Positions 8,238 through 16,498 of a DNA stretch of 60,355 bases are shown one piece after another; positions within the stretch are counted from its first letter, which is position 1; each line of letters starts with the position of its first letter. The DNA is from Pseudodonghicola flavimaris. Its GTDB lineage: Bacteria; Pseudomonadota; Alphaproteobacteria; Rhodobacterales; Rhodobacteraceae. Where the stretch lies: the NCBI RefSeq assembly GCF_030164425.1, contig NZ_JASNJD010000027.1:1-60355 (forward strand), read 5' to 3'. The notes under the pieces were generated by a model. That model was not told the origin of the DNA. It saw only the letters and a list, made by a program, of their open reading frames with translations, and did not search any database. Made by a program: the position numbers and the translations under genes.

Positions 8238-9233
8238 ATGGCTCGCAAAGACCTCCTGAAGAGCGTCATGGCTGGTTCGCCGGAGCAGCCCAAGGATTCC
8301 GGGCGCTCCGGATACGCAATGCGCGGAGCTTCGAAGTCGATGAAGGTTTCGATTGATAGCCTTGCGGAGAACTCGAAGCGTCTCCTTGAAGGCGAAACAA
8401 TAGTCGAGATTGATCCGCAATTGATCGATGTGTCATTCGTTTCGGATCGGCTTAGTGATGACGATGTTGCTTTCAACGAACTGAAAGCATCGATCGCGGC
8501 CGGTCGCCAGGACACACCGGTTTTACTTCGACCGCATCCAGAAGCAGATGGTCGTTACATGATCGTCTTCGGGCATCGCCGTGTGCGAGTTGCATCGGCG
8601 CTCGGCCGTAAGGTTCGCGCAGTTGTAAAGCCGATGGACGACGTGGCCCACATTCTTGCTCAAGGGCAGGAGAACACTGCGCGCGCAGATCTCTCATTTA
8701 TTGAGAAGGCCCTATTTGCGAAGAGCCTTTTGGATATGGGGCAAGCAAAGGACGTGATCCAGTCCGCCCTGACCATTGACGGTACTTTGCTTTCGCGCAT
8801 GCTGTCAGTGGCGCAGAACGTCCCGCGGCACGTCATCGAACAGATTGGCCCAGCCAAGCAGATCGGGCGCGATCGTTGGGAGGATTTCAAGAAGTTGGCC
8901 TCGGAGCCCAAGAATGAGAAGATCCTCAAAGGAGCTTTGGAGTTCGACGGTTTTCAGGGTCTCGACAGCGATGCACGCTTCGAGTTCCTGCACAGCAAGC
9001 TAGCAGAAGCGGGCAGGGCGCCGAAAAGCCGAAAAGCGCGTGCCGCGCCCAAGAAACGTACTTGGACCGCCGGCAAAGGCCGCATCAAAGGCGTCATCGG
9101 CCGATCCGGAAAGGCATTCAGCATTTCACTCACGGCGCAAGACTCGACCGAGTTCGGGGATTTTCTCTCGGGCCGGCTTGATCAGCTGTACAGTGAATTC
9201 CTCGCGACGAAAGAGGAGCAGTCAGAACAATGA
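8238..9233 (+). CDS. repB: plasmid partitioning protein RepB (ParB family)
   Basis: This 331-residue protein starts at ATG 8238 (GTGGAG 8-13 nt upstream); a TTG three bases earlier is not preferred. It shows the RepB layout: a basic N-terminus, an ENSKRLLEGETIVEIDP segment near residue 45, the ParB-type box MIVFGHRRVRVASALG near 115, a helix-turn-helix region after ENTARADLSFIEKALFA, and an Ala/Lys-rich linker (KSRKARAAPKKRTW) before the C-terminal dimerization part. RepB binds parS and partners RepA in segregation. It belongs to the intact repABC operon. The intergenic region to repC carries the antisense control RNA. Confidence 0.93.
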   Translation: MARKDLLKSVMAGSPEQPKDSGRSGYAMRGASKSMKVSIDSLAENSKRLLEGETIVEIDPQLIDVSFVSDRLSDDDVAFNELKASIAAGRQDTPVLLRPHPEADGRYMIVFGHRRVRVASALGRKVRAVVKPMDDVAHILAQGQENTARADLSFIEKALFAKSLLDMGQAKDVIQSALTIDGTLLSRMLSVAQNVPRHVIEQIGPAKQIGRDRWEDFKKLASEPKNEKILKGALEFDGFQGLDSDARFEFLHSKLAEAGRAPKSRKARAAPKKRTWTAGKGRIKGVIGRSGKAFSISLTAQDSTEFGDFLSGRLDQLYSEFLATKEEQSEQ

Positions 9234-9240
9234 TCTAGGC

Positions 9241-9294
9241 AAAAGAAAAGCCCCCAAGCAGCGTGGCCTGAGAGCTAATCTGAAAAGTTTGGTC
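9241..9294 (-). ncRNA. antisense control RNA (ctRNA) in the repB-repC gap
   Basis: A minus-strand promoter (TTGACA, 17-bp spacer, TATCTT) lies just right of this stretch, and on the RNA strand AGCTCTCA pairs with TGGGGGCT (two G-U pairs; + strand 9249-9256 and 9269-9276), followed by TTTCTTTT. That gives a predicted RNA of about 50-55 nt ending in an intrinsic terminator, at the place where repABC plasmids encode the small counter-transcribed RNA that lowers repC expression and defines incompatibility. The exact 5' end is estimated from the -10 position. Confidence 0.75.
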
Positions 9295-9300
9295 GCTTAG

Positions 9301-9329
9301 AAGATATCTCTCCCGCGAATCACTGTCAA
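9301..9329 (-). promoter_or_regulatory. promoter of the ctRNA
   Basis: On the minus strand, TTGACA (complement of 9324-9329) and TATCTT (complement of 9301-9306) are separated by exactly 17 bp, a near-consensus sigma-70 promoter directed away from repC. Confidence 0.72.
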
Positions 9330-9393
9330 CAAGAACGCCACTTCGGCGAACGGCTTTCTTTTGCCTCCACATAACTGGAGGTGAGAAACAGGC

Positions 9394-10677
9394 ATGAAAC
9401 ATACAGGTTGGCGCAAGCCGACACCGGGTCTTGGCATTGCAGAGCAGCTTGCCCAAGCCGGTGAACAGTTAGCTGTACCCAAGACGCGGGCCTTCGTGGC
9501 CGTAAAGCGGGTCGGTGCATACATTGGCCTCAAGGCCGGAGACATGATGCTCCTCGACACGCTCGGGGCCTTTACTCAGGCCCAGGACTGGGAGGAGGGG
9601 CAGCGCCCGATCGTCTGGGCATCAAACGCCTATCTGATGGAGCAGACGGGCTTCTCGCTCTCGGCTCTCAAACGCCATGCGCGACGGCTGGCCGAGATCG
9701 GCGTGATCTCCTTCCAGGACAGCCCGAACGGCAAGCGGTGGGGGCGCAGGGACGCCGATGGGCGCATTATCGAGGCCTACGGCTTCGATCTGTCGCCGCT
9801 GTCGGCCCGTGTCGAGGAGTTCGAGGAGTTGCATGCCGATTTACAGGCCGAACGTGAGCTCTGTCAGCGCCTGAAGCGCCAGATCACGGTGGCACGACGG
9901 ATGATCAGGGCGCGGATCGAGGCTGCCGTCAGCAACGCGCTGCGCGGGCCCTGGGCGCAGTTCACGGGGCTCTTCGAAGAGCTTTTGGACCGGCTTCCGC
10001 GCCGCCACGAAGCTTCCGAACAGCTTGTCCGGCTCTTGACCTGGTTCAAAGAGCTTCAGGAGCGTGTCGAGGCAGCTTACCTTAAGGCAACTGAGGCTGT
10101 CCAACCTGTGGAAAACACGCCTGCAACCAAGGCACAAGTCTTCGAAAAGACTCAAAAAATGAACCCCAGGGAGGTCATTTCTGACCCCCATATACTAATT
10201 ACAACCCAACTAAATCCTGTAACCTGTAATCGCTCAGAAACTGAGCAAGCGGCGGGCGTGGTGCCAAATGCGCCACCGGAAGAGCAGGTTGATAGGGAGT
10301 TGGAAGAGTGGGTTGCTGAGACCCGCAAAAAACGTGGAGCAGCGCTTGATTTGCCGACTGTGATGCAGGCTTGTCCCGAATTCGCGTCCTGGGCGCGCAA
10401 TATGGGCGGGTATCTCAAAGATTGGGGCGATCTGCACCGGGTTGCTGGCCAGTTGAGGCCAATGATTGGCGTCTCGGAGCATGCCTGGAACCTCGCGCAG
10501 GTTCGTCTTGGGCCTCAAATTGCAACCGCCGCGCTGGTTCTGACCTTCGATAAGCATTGCGCCGGCGAAGTCGCGTCTCCGGGCGGCTATCTCCGTGGTA
10601 TTGTCCAGAAGGCCGGGGCAGGGGAGTTGCACCTCGAGCGTAGCTTCTACGGTAGGCTCAGCGGGCAGGCGGCGTAA
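9394..10677 (+). CDS. repC: replication initiator RepC
   Basis: A 427-residue RepC-family initiator, third gene of repABC. The N-terminal half is typical: MKHTGWRKPTPG, then AGDMMLLDTLGAFTQAQDWEEGQRPIVWASNAYLMEQTGFSLSALKRHARRLAEIGVISFQDSPNGKRWGRRD, a winged-helix region (described in pieces of the family alignment, residues about 48-120). A C-terminal replication region follows a variable AT-rich linker (residues about 245-300), in which the origin usually lies. AACTGGAGGTGAG precedes the start. Translation is probably controlled by the antisense RNA in the preceding 160 bp. The gene ends 12 bp from the convergent recombinase gene. Confidence 0.94.
   Translation: MKHTGWRKPTPGLGIAEQLAQAGEQLAVPKTRAFVAVKRVGAYIGLKAGDMMLLDTLGAFTQAQDWEEGQRPIVWASNAYLMEQTGFSLSALKRHARRLAEIGVISFQDSPNGKRWGRRDADGRIIEAYGFDLSPLSARVEEFEELHADLQAERELCQRLKRQITVARRMIRARIEAAVSNALRGPWAQFTGLFEELLDRLPRRHEASEQLVRLLTWFKELQERVEAAYLKATEAVQPVENTPATKAQVFEKTQKMNPREVISDPHILITTQLNPVTCNRSETEQAAGVVPNAPPEEQVDRELEEWVAETRKKRGAALDLPTVMQACPEFASWARNMGGYLKDWGDLHRVAGQLRPMIGVSEHAWNLAQVRLGPQIATAALVLTFDKHCAGEVASPGGYLRGIVQKAGAGELHLERSFYGRLSGQAA
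10185..10232 (+). other. AT-rich segment within repC (candidate oriV)
   Basis: Bases around CCCATATACTAATTACAACC and the following AACTAAATCC are clearly AT-rich against the GC-rich coding sequence on both sides, and sit in the variable linker of RepC. In studied repABC plasmids the origin lies in an AT-rich stretch inside repC. Position and composition are the only evidence here. Confidence 0.45.
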
Positions 10678-10689
10678 TGGGGCAGCGGA

Positions 10690-11799
10690 TCAAAGCCCCG
10701 CGGCCTTGGTCAGGTTCACCCGGAATCTGTCGCGACGGCGTTGATACCGGCGGGTCATCTCGGCCGATGCGTGTCCGAGCTGCTTCTGGACATAGCGTTC
10801 GTCGACTTCCGCGCTGCTGGCGAGACCGGCGCGCAAGGAATGGCCTGAAAACAGCGCTAAGCGGTCTTTTTCCGGCAGCTCGGCGCGAATGCCGGATTTC
10901 AGGACGGTGGATTTGATGAGGCGGGCGACATGCTTGTCGTTGAGGCGTTTTTCCAAGGCCTTCTTTCCGTCGCGGGATGTGCGGACGAAGACCGGTCCGA
11001 AGTCGATCTTCGCGAAATGCAGCCATTGTTCCAGCGCATGAACGGGGCAGGTTTGGTTCGAAGAACCGCGGCCAATCTCCACCTCGCGCCAACCGGCTTT
11101 GGCATTCAGAGTCAGCACAGCACCGTCACCGAGGATCTCGATCCAACCGCCTGAATCATGCGTATCGTCTTTACCGACATCGAGGCTGATGATTTCAGAA
11201 CGGCGCAACCCGCCAGCATATCCCAAGAGCAGGATGGCTCGGTCACGCAGGCCGCGCAGGTCGTAGGGCAGGGTGGCCACCATTGCGAGGATGTCTTCCG
11301 GCAGGATCGCTTCTTTCTGTACCGGTGGCCGCGCATGTTTGCGCTTGATGCCGGCCAGGACGGTGGCGATGTGGCGATCCTTGCGGTCCAGCGCGAACCC
11401 ACGTTGCGCGTAGTTCCAGGCAAGCCCAGAAAGGCGGCGATCTAAGGTGCTCACCGAGAGGGCAGGGGACCCATTGGTCGGCGCGGCCAGGTCCGTCAGA
11501 TAGAGACCAATCATCTCTGGAGACGGGGGTAGGGGCTCCGCGCCTTTCAATCTGCACCAACGCGCAAAGTGCTTCCAGTCGGCGGCGTAGGCCTTGTTGG
11601 TGTTTTCGGCGGTCGAGGCCTTGGCGTAATCACGTGCGTTCTCGGCCAGTCGATCCAGCGTACCTGAGCCGGCCACATGGGAGGGCAGGGTCAGAGCCTC
11701 GCTGGATGTCGGGTCTCTCGCGTCGTCTTCGTTGATGGAAGACCCGATTGGTGCGTCTGAGATCGATTTCTCATTCATTTTTGACATGTCGCTGAGCAT
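10690..11799 (-). CDS. tyrosine recombinase (XerC/D-like integrase)
   Basis: The catalytic residues are visible in order: Arg in GGLRRSEI, Lys probably within the following beta hairpin (NAKAGWREVEI), His-x-x-Arg in FSGHSLRAG, His in QLGHASAEM, and nucleophile Tyr in TRRYQRRRD. A SAM-like N-terminal domain lies at about residues 50-170. The frame can start at TTG 11823, but ATG 11799 (MLSDMSK) is more likely; ATG 11787 and 11778 are alternatives. It is convergent with repC and divergent from DUF1403-scpB. A 25-bp inverted-repeat site just upstream of the start looks like its crossover site, so resolution of plasmid multimers is the likely job (inference). Confidence 0.85.
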   Translation of the reverse strand: MLSDMSKMNEKSISDAPIGSSINEDDARDPTSSEALTLPSHVAGSGTLDRLAENARDYAKASTAENTNKAYAADWKHFARWCRLKGAEPLPPSPEMIGLYLTDLAAPTNGSPALSVSTLDRRLSGLAWNYAQRGFALDRKDRHIATVLAGIKRKHARPPVQKEAILPEDILAMVATLPYDLRGLRDRAILLLGYAGGLRRSEIISLDVGKDDTHDSGGWIEILGDGAVLTLNAKAGWREVEIGRGSSNQTCPVHALEQWLHFAKIDFGPVFVRTSRDGKKALEKRLNDKHVARLIKSTVLKSGIRAELPEKDRLALFSGHSLRAGLASSAEVDERYVQKQLGHASAEMTRRYQRRRDRFRVNLTKAAGL

Positions 11800-11809
11800 A
11801 TCTTTTGAG

Positions 11810-11834
11810 GTCCGATAATGCAAACTTATTGGAC
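11810..11834. other. candidate recombinase crossover site
   Basis: Arms GTCCGATAA and TTATTGGAC are inverted with one mismatch and flank a 7-bp spacer TGCAAAC. Two ~9-11-bp arms around a 6-8-bp spacer is the standard core site of tyrosine recombinases, and it abuts the recombinase gene. It may also serve as the gene's operator. Confidence 0.5.
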
Positions 11835-11912
11835 ATAAACAGGAACGACAAGGCGGGGCGGTTTATGTACTATTTACTGGTGGAAAGCGCCGCGACGATG
11901 TAGGCTTCCGGC

Positions 11913-12797
11913 ATGACATTTGCCCGGCCCGATCACATGAGCGACCTCGACACGATACCCCGAATGCCCGCTTGGGTCACCTCCGGGCGTGTGGAAACCC
12001 TTGAAACTGTGGCCTTTCTGTCGGGCGCCGCGCTGAGCCATCTGCATGTAGTGCTGAGCCGCGAGGACGTTCCCCAAACCTTGTTGCGAGACAGGCTTGC
12101 GCTGCGCGCGGCCGAGGCTTGTATCGCGTTCTCTGGGCGCCCAGAGAGGGCAGGGGAGTTGCGCGACGCCGTACATCTTCTGCGCCCCGACGATCTGCCC
12201 GGCCCGGCGGGGGAAACCTACCTGGCCTGGCAGCGCGCTGTGGAAAAGCCGGTGTCGGTCAAGGCTCTGGGCCGAGCCCTGCCGAACGTTGAGCCGGGCC
12301 AGATTGCTACATGGTTCGATACGGGGCAGGGCGTGCCGGTCGGCCCTGCCGCGATGGTGCTGGAGGCCGTGCTGCGCGAGGCGCCGCGTGCGGAAGTGCC
12401 TGCGCTGATCTTCGCGGACGCGGCCCTCGCCCAAACCTTCGGTTGGGATCATGTCGTGCCGCTGCTGGCCGCAGGCCTGAAACGCGCCGAATTGCGCAAA
12501 CAGGGCGATGACCTTCGCCTTGCTTGTTATCGCGCTGTTGTCTCCTCGGTGGTCGAAGCAGTGCGCCTCGCGGCAGATCTCGCGCGCCGGGCGGCGCATC
12601 TGAAGGCAGTCGCACCCAAGCTGCGGGCCAAGGGGGCAGGAGAAGCGGTCGAGATGTTCCTGACCCGTGATGCGATGGCACCTTCGGCTTTGCCTTTGCC
12701 GGATCGCGCCGCGCGGCGGCTCTGTGACCGGCTGGTCGACCTCGGCGCGGTGCGCGAGCTGACCGGGCGCGACACCTTTCGGCTTTACGGGGTGTAG
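11913..12797 (+). CDS. DUF1403 family protein
   Basis: A 294-residue DUF1403 protein, a family found mainly on alphaproteobacterial plasmids next to a ScpB homologue. It is Ala/Leu-rich and helical, with GAALSHLHVVLSREDVPQ near residue 38 and a conserved C-terminal end (DRAARRLCDRLVDLGAVRELTGRDTFRLYGV by parts). An alternative start at 11937 (MSDLDTIP) is possible. It has no signal peptide or membrane segment. The stop is followed 2 bp later by scpB, so the pair is co-translated and probably acts together in replicon segregation (inference from context). A diverged C-terminal fragment of a second copy is at 48732-48982. Confidence 0.85.
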   Translation: MTFARPDHMSDLDTIPRMPAWVTSGRVETLETVAFLSGAALSHLHVVLSREDVPQTLLRDRLALRAAEACIAFSGRPERAGELRDAVHLLRPDDLPGPAGETYLAWQRAVEKPVSVKALGRALPNVEPGQIATWFDTGQGVPVGPAAMVLEAVLREAPRAEVPALIFADAALAQTFGWDHVVPLLAAGLKRAELRKQGDDLRLACYRAVVSSVVEAVRLAADLARRAAHLKAVAPKLRAKGAGEAVEMFLTRDAMAPSALPLPDRAARRLCDRLVDLGAVRELTGRDTFRLYGV

Positions 12798-12799
12798 CG

Positions 12800-13414
12800 A
12801 TGGCGAAGGATCGCTCTGACCCCGAACTGGATCGCGAGCTGGCCGACCTGCCGCCAGAGCTGCGCTGGCGCGAATGGATGCGCCGGATCGAGGCGGTGCT
12901 CTTCGCCTCTGCCGCGCCGGTGCCGCGCGACGACCTCGCGCGCGTCGTGGGGCAGGGGGTGTCGATTGACCTGCTGGTCGAGGACCTCAGCGCCGATTTG
13001 GAGAGGAGGGCGTTCGAAATCGCGCAGGTCGCCGGCGGGTGGATTTTCCGGACCCTACCTGCCTACGCCCCTGCGATCCGCGCGGCGGCAGATGTCGGTA
13101 ATCAATTACTGGACTTGAGTGAATTCGACGTCGCAGTTCTGGCCGCCATCGCCTACCATCAGCCGATCACGCGCGACGGGCTCAAGGACATCTTCGGCAA
13201 GGAGATCAGCCGCGACCTGATCGGCCGGCTGCATGCGCGCGACTTGATCGGGACCGGGCCAAGGTCGCCCCGGCGAGGGGCTCCCTACACCTTTGTGACG
13301 ACCGAGCAGTTTCTCGTGGCGTTCGGGTTAGAGAGCCTTCGCGATCTTCCGGATCGGGAGCAGTTGGCGGATGCGGGGGTTGTCGACGAAGCACCACAAG
13401 TCGATTTCGGGTAA
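12800..13414 (+). CDS. scpB: ScpB-like segregation protein, copy 1
   Basis: This 204-residue protein has the ScpB layout of two winged-helix domains: WMRRIEAVLFASAAPVPRDDLARVVG begins the first (residues about 26-95), and VAVLAAIAYHQPITRDGLKDIFGKEIS begins the second (about 110-185). ScpB works with ScpA and SMC in chromosome condensation, but no scpA or smc is seen here, so this is a plasmid paralogue tied to DUF1403. A role in plasmid segregation is inferred. The relative at 48979-49584 shares most of the same blocks but is clearly diverged. Confidence 0.85.
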   Translation: MAKDRSDPELDRELADLPPELRWREWMRRIEAVLFASAAPVPRDDLARVVGQGVSIDLLVEDLSADLERRAFEIAQVAGGWIFRTLPAYAPAIRAAADVGNQLLDLSEFDVAVLAAIAYHQPITRDGLKDIFGKEISRDLIGRLHARDLIGTGPRSPRRGAPYTFVTTEQFLVAFGLESLRDLPDREQLADAGVVDEAPQVDFG

Positions 13415-14047
13415 CCAGCTGCCGATGCAGAGGGTGAAGTCCGCCGTTCTGCTTATCGTTTCATTTGCGGTGCACCGATTCATCCGCGGGCCAAGAAAGC
13501 CGCACGATTACAATGTGATAATCGTTTCAGGATTTCCAAACGAAGCCTCATGCATCTATTGGCGACAGGGTATTCCCTCCTCGTCGTTGTCGGCGGATTC
13601 CGGAAGTTCGCTGCAACCGCGATGCGACGCGGCAGCTTCATTGAGAGCTGACATTCAGATTGCGTTGCACCGCGAATTTTTCTGCGCGGTCGCAAGGCTG
13701 ACCGGAGCCTGGATTGACCAATGCGGCGATTTGAACCGACGTCTGAAAGCCGGTGGAAGCGGTCATGCGAAAACGATCTTTGCATCTAACTCGTGATGGA
13801 TAGTGTCGATTTAAGCGAGTATTCAGTATTTCGACGGACGTCGAAGGGCAGTTTGTGTAGATGCTTCGATCGCGCAAATCGGCATTGTGTTGCGTGGGCG
13901 GCGGAAAGTCTTTTGATTAAGCGGTTCTGGGGCTTGGGTGGCCAAAGCACCGGCCTCGTTGCTGCATGGCTCGGCGATCGTACTGATGGTGAGCGATTAT
14001 GCGGTAACATGCCAGCAAGCGCGAAGGTGCTGATGCTCCTCGAATTG
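13415..14047. other. 633-bp stretch with no supported gene
   Basis: Short open frames exist here (for example 13793-14059 on the plus strand), but their products are Cys/Arg-rich with no family features and weak ribosome sites. I see no tRNA, terminator or repeat. It separates the replication module from the two-component system and may be a remnant junction. Confidence 0.4.
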
Positions 14048-15415
14048 TCACTCCCTTAGCATCATGCCTTGCGCGAGGTCTCCGGCGGGGGCTGCCGGTA
14101 GCTTGATGGAGGCCTCGAAACCGGAAGACCTGCCCGGACGCGGAGATGCCAAGCTGAGCGGACTACCGATCCGGTTCGCGATGGCGGCGACGATGGCGAG
14201 GCCCAGCCCACTGCCGTCGGTGCTTGCACTTGCACGCTCAAAACGGGCGGTGAGGCGGTCAAGGGTGTCACGGGAGAGAACAGGACCATCATTCGCGACG
14301 ACAAGCCGCCCCTCCGCCGTCAGCGTCATGTCAACCGGAGCATTTTCCTCGCCATGGCGAAGGGCATTTTCCAGGAGATTCCGGCAGAGGATGGCGAAGG
14401 CGTCGGGGTCAATGTCCGACATGACGGCCGTTTCCGGCAGTGTCAGCACGATGCGGCCCGGCGTGCCCGCGCGTCCGATATCGTCCACCACAATCCGCAC
14501 GACGGAGCGAAGATCCGCGCTTTGGTCCATCCGAAGGCGCCCGCCTTCGGCCCGCGCAAGTTGCATGAGCCGTTCGGAAAGCCGCGTCAGCCGCTTTAGG
14601 GACGCCTCGATATCGGCCGCCCGGGCGTCAATGGCCGGGTCGCGCGTCTCCGAGCGGAGCCGCTGCGCCTGCGCAATGGCACCCGCGAGCGGCGTTCGAA
14701 GCTCGTGCGCGGCATTCGCAGCAAAGCTGCGCTCGGCCTCGAACGCATCGCGCAACCTGCCCAGCAGGCTGTTCAGCGTGTCGGCCAGTGGCCCGATCTC
14801 CCTTGGCAGATCGTCAGCGGGAACCTCTGAAAGGTCGCGCGCGCCGCGCGACTCCAGCCGCACCCGGAACCGGCGCAACGGGTCGAGGCTGAAACGGACA
14901 GCAAGGATGATCGCAGTCAAGGCGACCGGCAGGACGATCAGCAGCGGCAGACTAAGGCCCATCTGGATTTCACGCGCGGTCGACGCACGATGTGCCAGCG
15001 GTTCGGCCACAGTGATGCGGATCGTCCCTTGAAGCGCTGCGTCACCGTAGAGGCGATGGGTGGCGGTCTGCCGAAACCCCGGCCCGTCATAGGGCGGAAA
15101 CACAGCGGGGTCCGCCGCATGGGATTGCAGCAGGACGCGCCCTTCGGCATCGCGGACGAGATACGTAAAGAACTCGTCGTGTTCCCGGATCGGGGCGAGC
15201 CGTTGCGTTACCCCCTCATCTTCCCGTCCGACAATGTCGGTCACGGCCAGCGGCAGGATCCGCTCAGCGGTCTCGCGCAGGGCACTGTCGAAGACTTCGT
15301 CCATCTCGCCCCGGACAATCACGCCGGTGACGCTCGCAGCGAGCAGCCAAAGTACCGTCAGCACAAGGCCGACCGACAGGGCCAGCCGCGCCATGAGGCT
15401 CGCGGGCCACCTCAT
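14048..15415 (-). CDS. two-component sensor histidine kinase
   Basis: A 455-residue membrane kinase. It has an N-terminal membrane segment (about 8-30), a periplasmic sensor region (about 31-155), a second membrane segment (LPLLIVLPVALTAIILAV, about 157-175), a HAMP-like linker, the phospho-accepting His in AANAAHELRTPLAGA (about 238), an N box NLLENALRHG (about 350) and a G box GSGLGLAIV (about 407). The topology resembles QseC/PmrB/TctE-type metal or stress sensors. Its start overlaps the regulator's stop by 4 bp, so the two are coupled. The signal is unknown; the redox/metal genes transcribed away from the pair suggest a metal or redox cue (inference). Confidence 0.92.
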   Translation of the reverse strand: MRWPASLMARLALSVGLVLTVLWLLAASVTGVIVRGEMDEVFDSALRETAERILPLAVTDIVGREDEGVTQRLAPIREHDEFFTYLVRDAEGRVLLQSHAADPAVFPPYDGPGFRQTATHRLYGDAALQGTIRITVAEPLAHRASTAREIQMGLSLPLLIVLPVALTAIILAVRFSLDPLRRFRVRLESRGARDLSEVPADDLPREIGPLADTLNSLLGRLRDAFEAERSFAANAAHELRTPLAGAIAQAQRLRSETRDPAIDARAADIEASLKRLTRLSERLMQLARAEGGRLRMDQSADLRSVVRIVVDDIGRAGTPGRIVLTLPETAVMSDIDPDAFAILCRNLLENALRHGEENAPVDMTLTAEGRLVVANDGPVLSRDTLDRLTARFERASASTDGSGLGLAIVAAIANRIGSPLSLASPRPGRSSGFEASIKLPAAPAGDLAQGMMLRE

Positions 15416-16071
15416 GGTTTGCCCAGGCGGTAGCCCATGCCGCGCTCGGTCTCAATGACCTCGCTCCCGAGCTTTTTGCGCAGGCGGCTGACATGGACCT
15501 CGATCGTGTTGCTCTCCACCTCGGCGTCAAAGGCGTAGAGCCTCTCCTCCAGTTGCGCCTTTGACAGCAGCTGACCGGGCCGGGCGAGGAAGGCGTCGAA
15601 CAGCGCCCATTCGCGGGCCGTCAGCGCAACGGGCTTGCCGTCGCGGTGAACACTGCGTGCAGCAAGGTCGATGTCCAATGACCCATGGGTGAGGATGGGA
15701 TTCGGGTTGCCGCTGTAACGCCGGGCGACAGAGCCGATCCGGGCAGACAGCTCGGCAAGGTCGAAGGGCTTCACGAGGTAATCGTCGGCGCCCACGTTCA
15801 GCCCTTCGATCCGATCCGAGACCTGGTCGAGCGCGGTCAGGATGATGACCGGGGTCACATCTCCCCGCGCGCGCAGGCCTTTGAGGAACCCGATGCCCCG
15901 GCCATCCGGAAGCATCAGATCCAGGAGCATCAGGTCATAGGACGTGACCCTCACCGCATCGCCGGCCGTATCGAGGCGCGTGACCCAGTCCACCGATTGG
16001 CCATCGGCGGCAATCTGGTCGCGCACTGCGGCTCCCAGAACCGTGTCGTCCTCGATCAGCAGGATGCGCAT
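15412..16071 (-). CDS. OmpR/PhoB-family response regulator
   Basis: A 219-residue regulator with a receiver domain (acidic pair in LLIEDD at 4-8, phospho-accepting Asp in DLMLLDLMLPDG near 51, Lys in YLVKPF near 101) and a C-terminal winged helix (about 125-217; LTAREWALFDAFLARPGQLLSK, IEVHVSRLRKKLG, TERGMGYRL, cited in parts). It is the partner of the downstream kinase. The 145-bp gap to the divergent PepSY gene should hold both promoters. Target genes are likely the PepSY-to-VIT cluster, by analogy with other PepSY-linked two-component systems. The gene symbol is left blank because several subfamilies share this layout. Confidence 0.93.
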   Translation of the reverse strand: MRILLIEDDTVLGAAVRDQIAADGQSVDWVTRLDTAGDAVRVTSYDLMLLDLMLPDGRGIGFLKGLRARGDVTPVIILTALDQVSDRIEGLNVGADDYLVKPFDLAELSARIGSVARRYSGNPNPILTHGSLDIDLAARSVHRDGKPVALTAREWALFDAFLARPGQLLSKAQLEERLYAFDAEVESNTIEVHVSRLRKKLGSEVIETERGMGYRLGKP

Positions 16072-16216
16072 ATTTGTTCTTTCCTTTTGTCCCTAACCTT
16101 CTTTTGGCGGCTACGGCTGACGCAAAGCTTACGCGCGCGGATGAACTTCTTCAGCCTGCTGTCAGCTTCGTGGCGCATACCTTGCAACGAGACGCGCCCC
16201 ATGAGGAGTTTGGCCT

Positions 16217-16498
16217 ATGAAGAAGACATTGACAATTCTCGGCTTTCTCGCGGTGTTCCCGGCCGGCTCCGCACTGGCGGACGATGATTGCTTTGTACCG
16301 ATGGCCGATTGGCAACCGCGCGATGCCGTCACTCGACTGGCCGAAGAGAACGGCTGGACCGTGCGGCGCATCAAGATCGACGACGGCTGCTATGAAATTG
16401 ACGGCCGCGACGCCGAGGGCCGCCGGATCGAGGTGACGGTGCACCCGTCGAATCTGCAAATCATTGAATTCGAGTACGAGGATGACGACGATGACTGA
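16217..16498 (+). CDS. secreted PepSY-domain protein
   Basis: A 93-residue protein with a clear signal peptide (MKKTLTILGFLAVFPAGSALA, cleavage about residue 21 before DDDCF). The mature part is a PepSY-type domain (about 30-85; RDAVTRLAEENGWTVRRIKIDDGCYEIDGRDAEGRRIEVTVHP, in parts) with two cysteines and an acidic C-terminus (EYEDDDDD). Small PepSY proteins are often first in operons with cytochrome b and a two-component system, as here. The acidic tail could bind cations. The next gene, cytochrome b, starts within its last codons (ATG 16491), indicating coupling. Its promoter must lie in the gap facing the regulator gene. Confidence 0.85.
   Translation: MKKTLTILGFLAVFPAGSALADDDCFVPMADWQPRDAVTRLAEENGWTVRRIKIDDGCYEIDGRDAEGRRIEVTVHPSNLQIIEFEYEDDDDD

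Noticed and set aside
13371-14059. Two plus-strand frames of 141 and 88 codons after scpB copy 1
   Set aside because: The first starts within scpB; both give Cys/Arg/Ser-rich products with no ribosome site or family match, so I leave the stretch without a gene.
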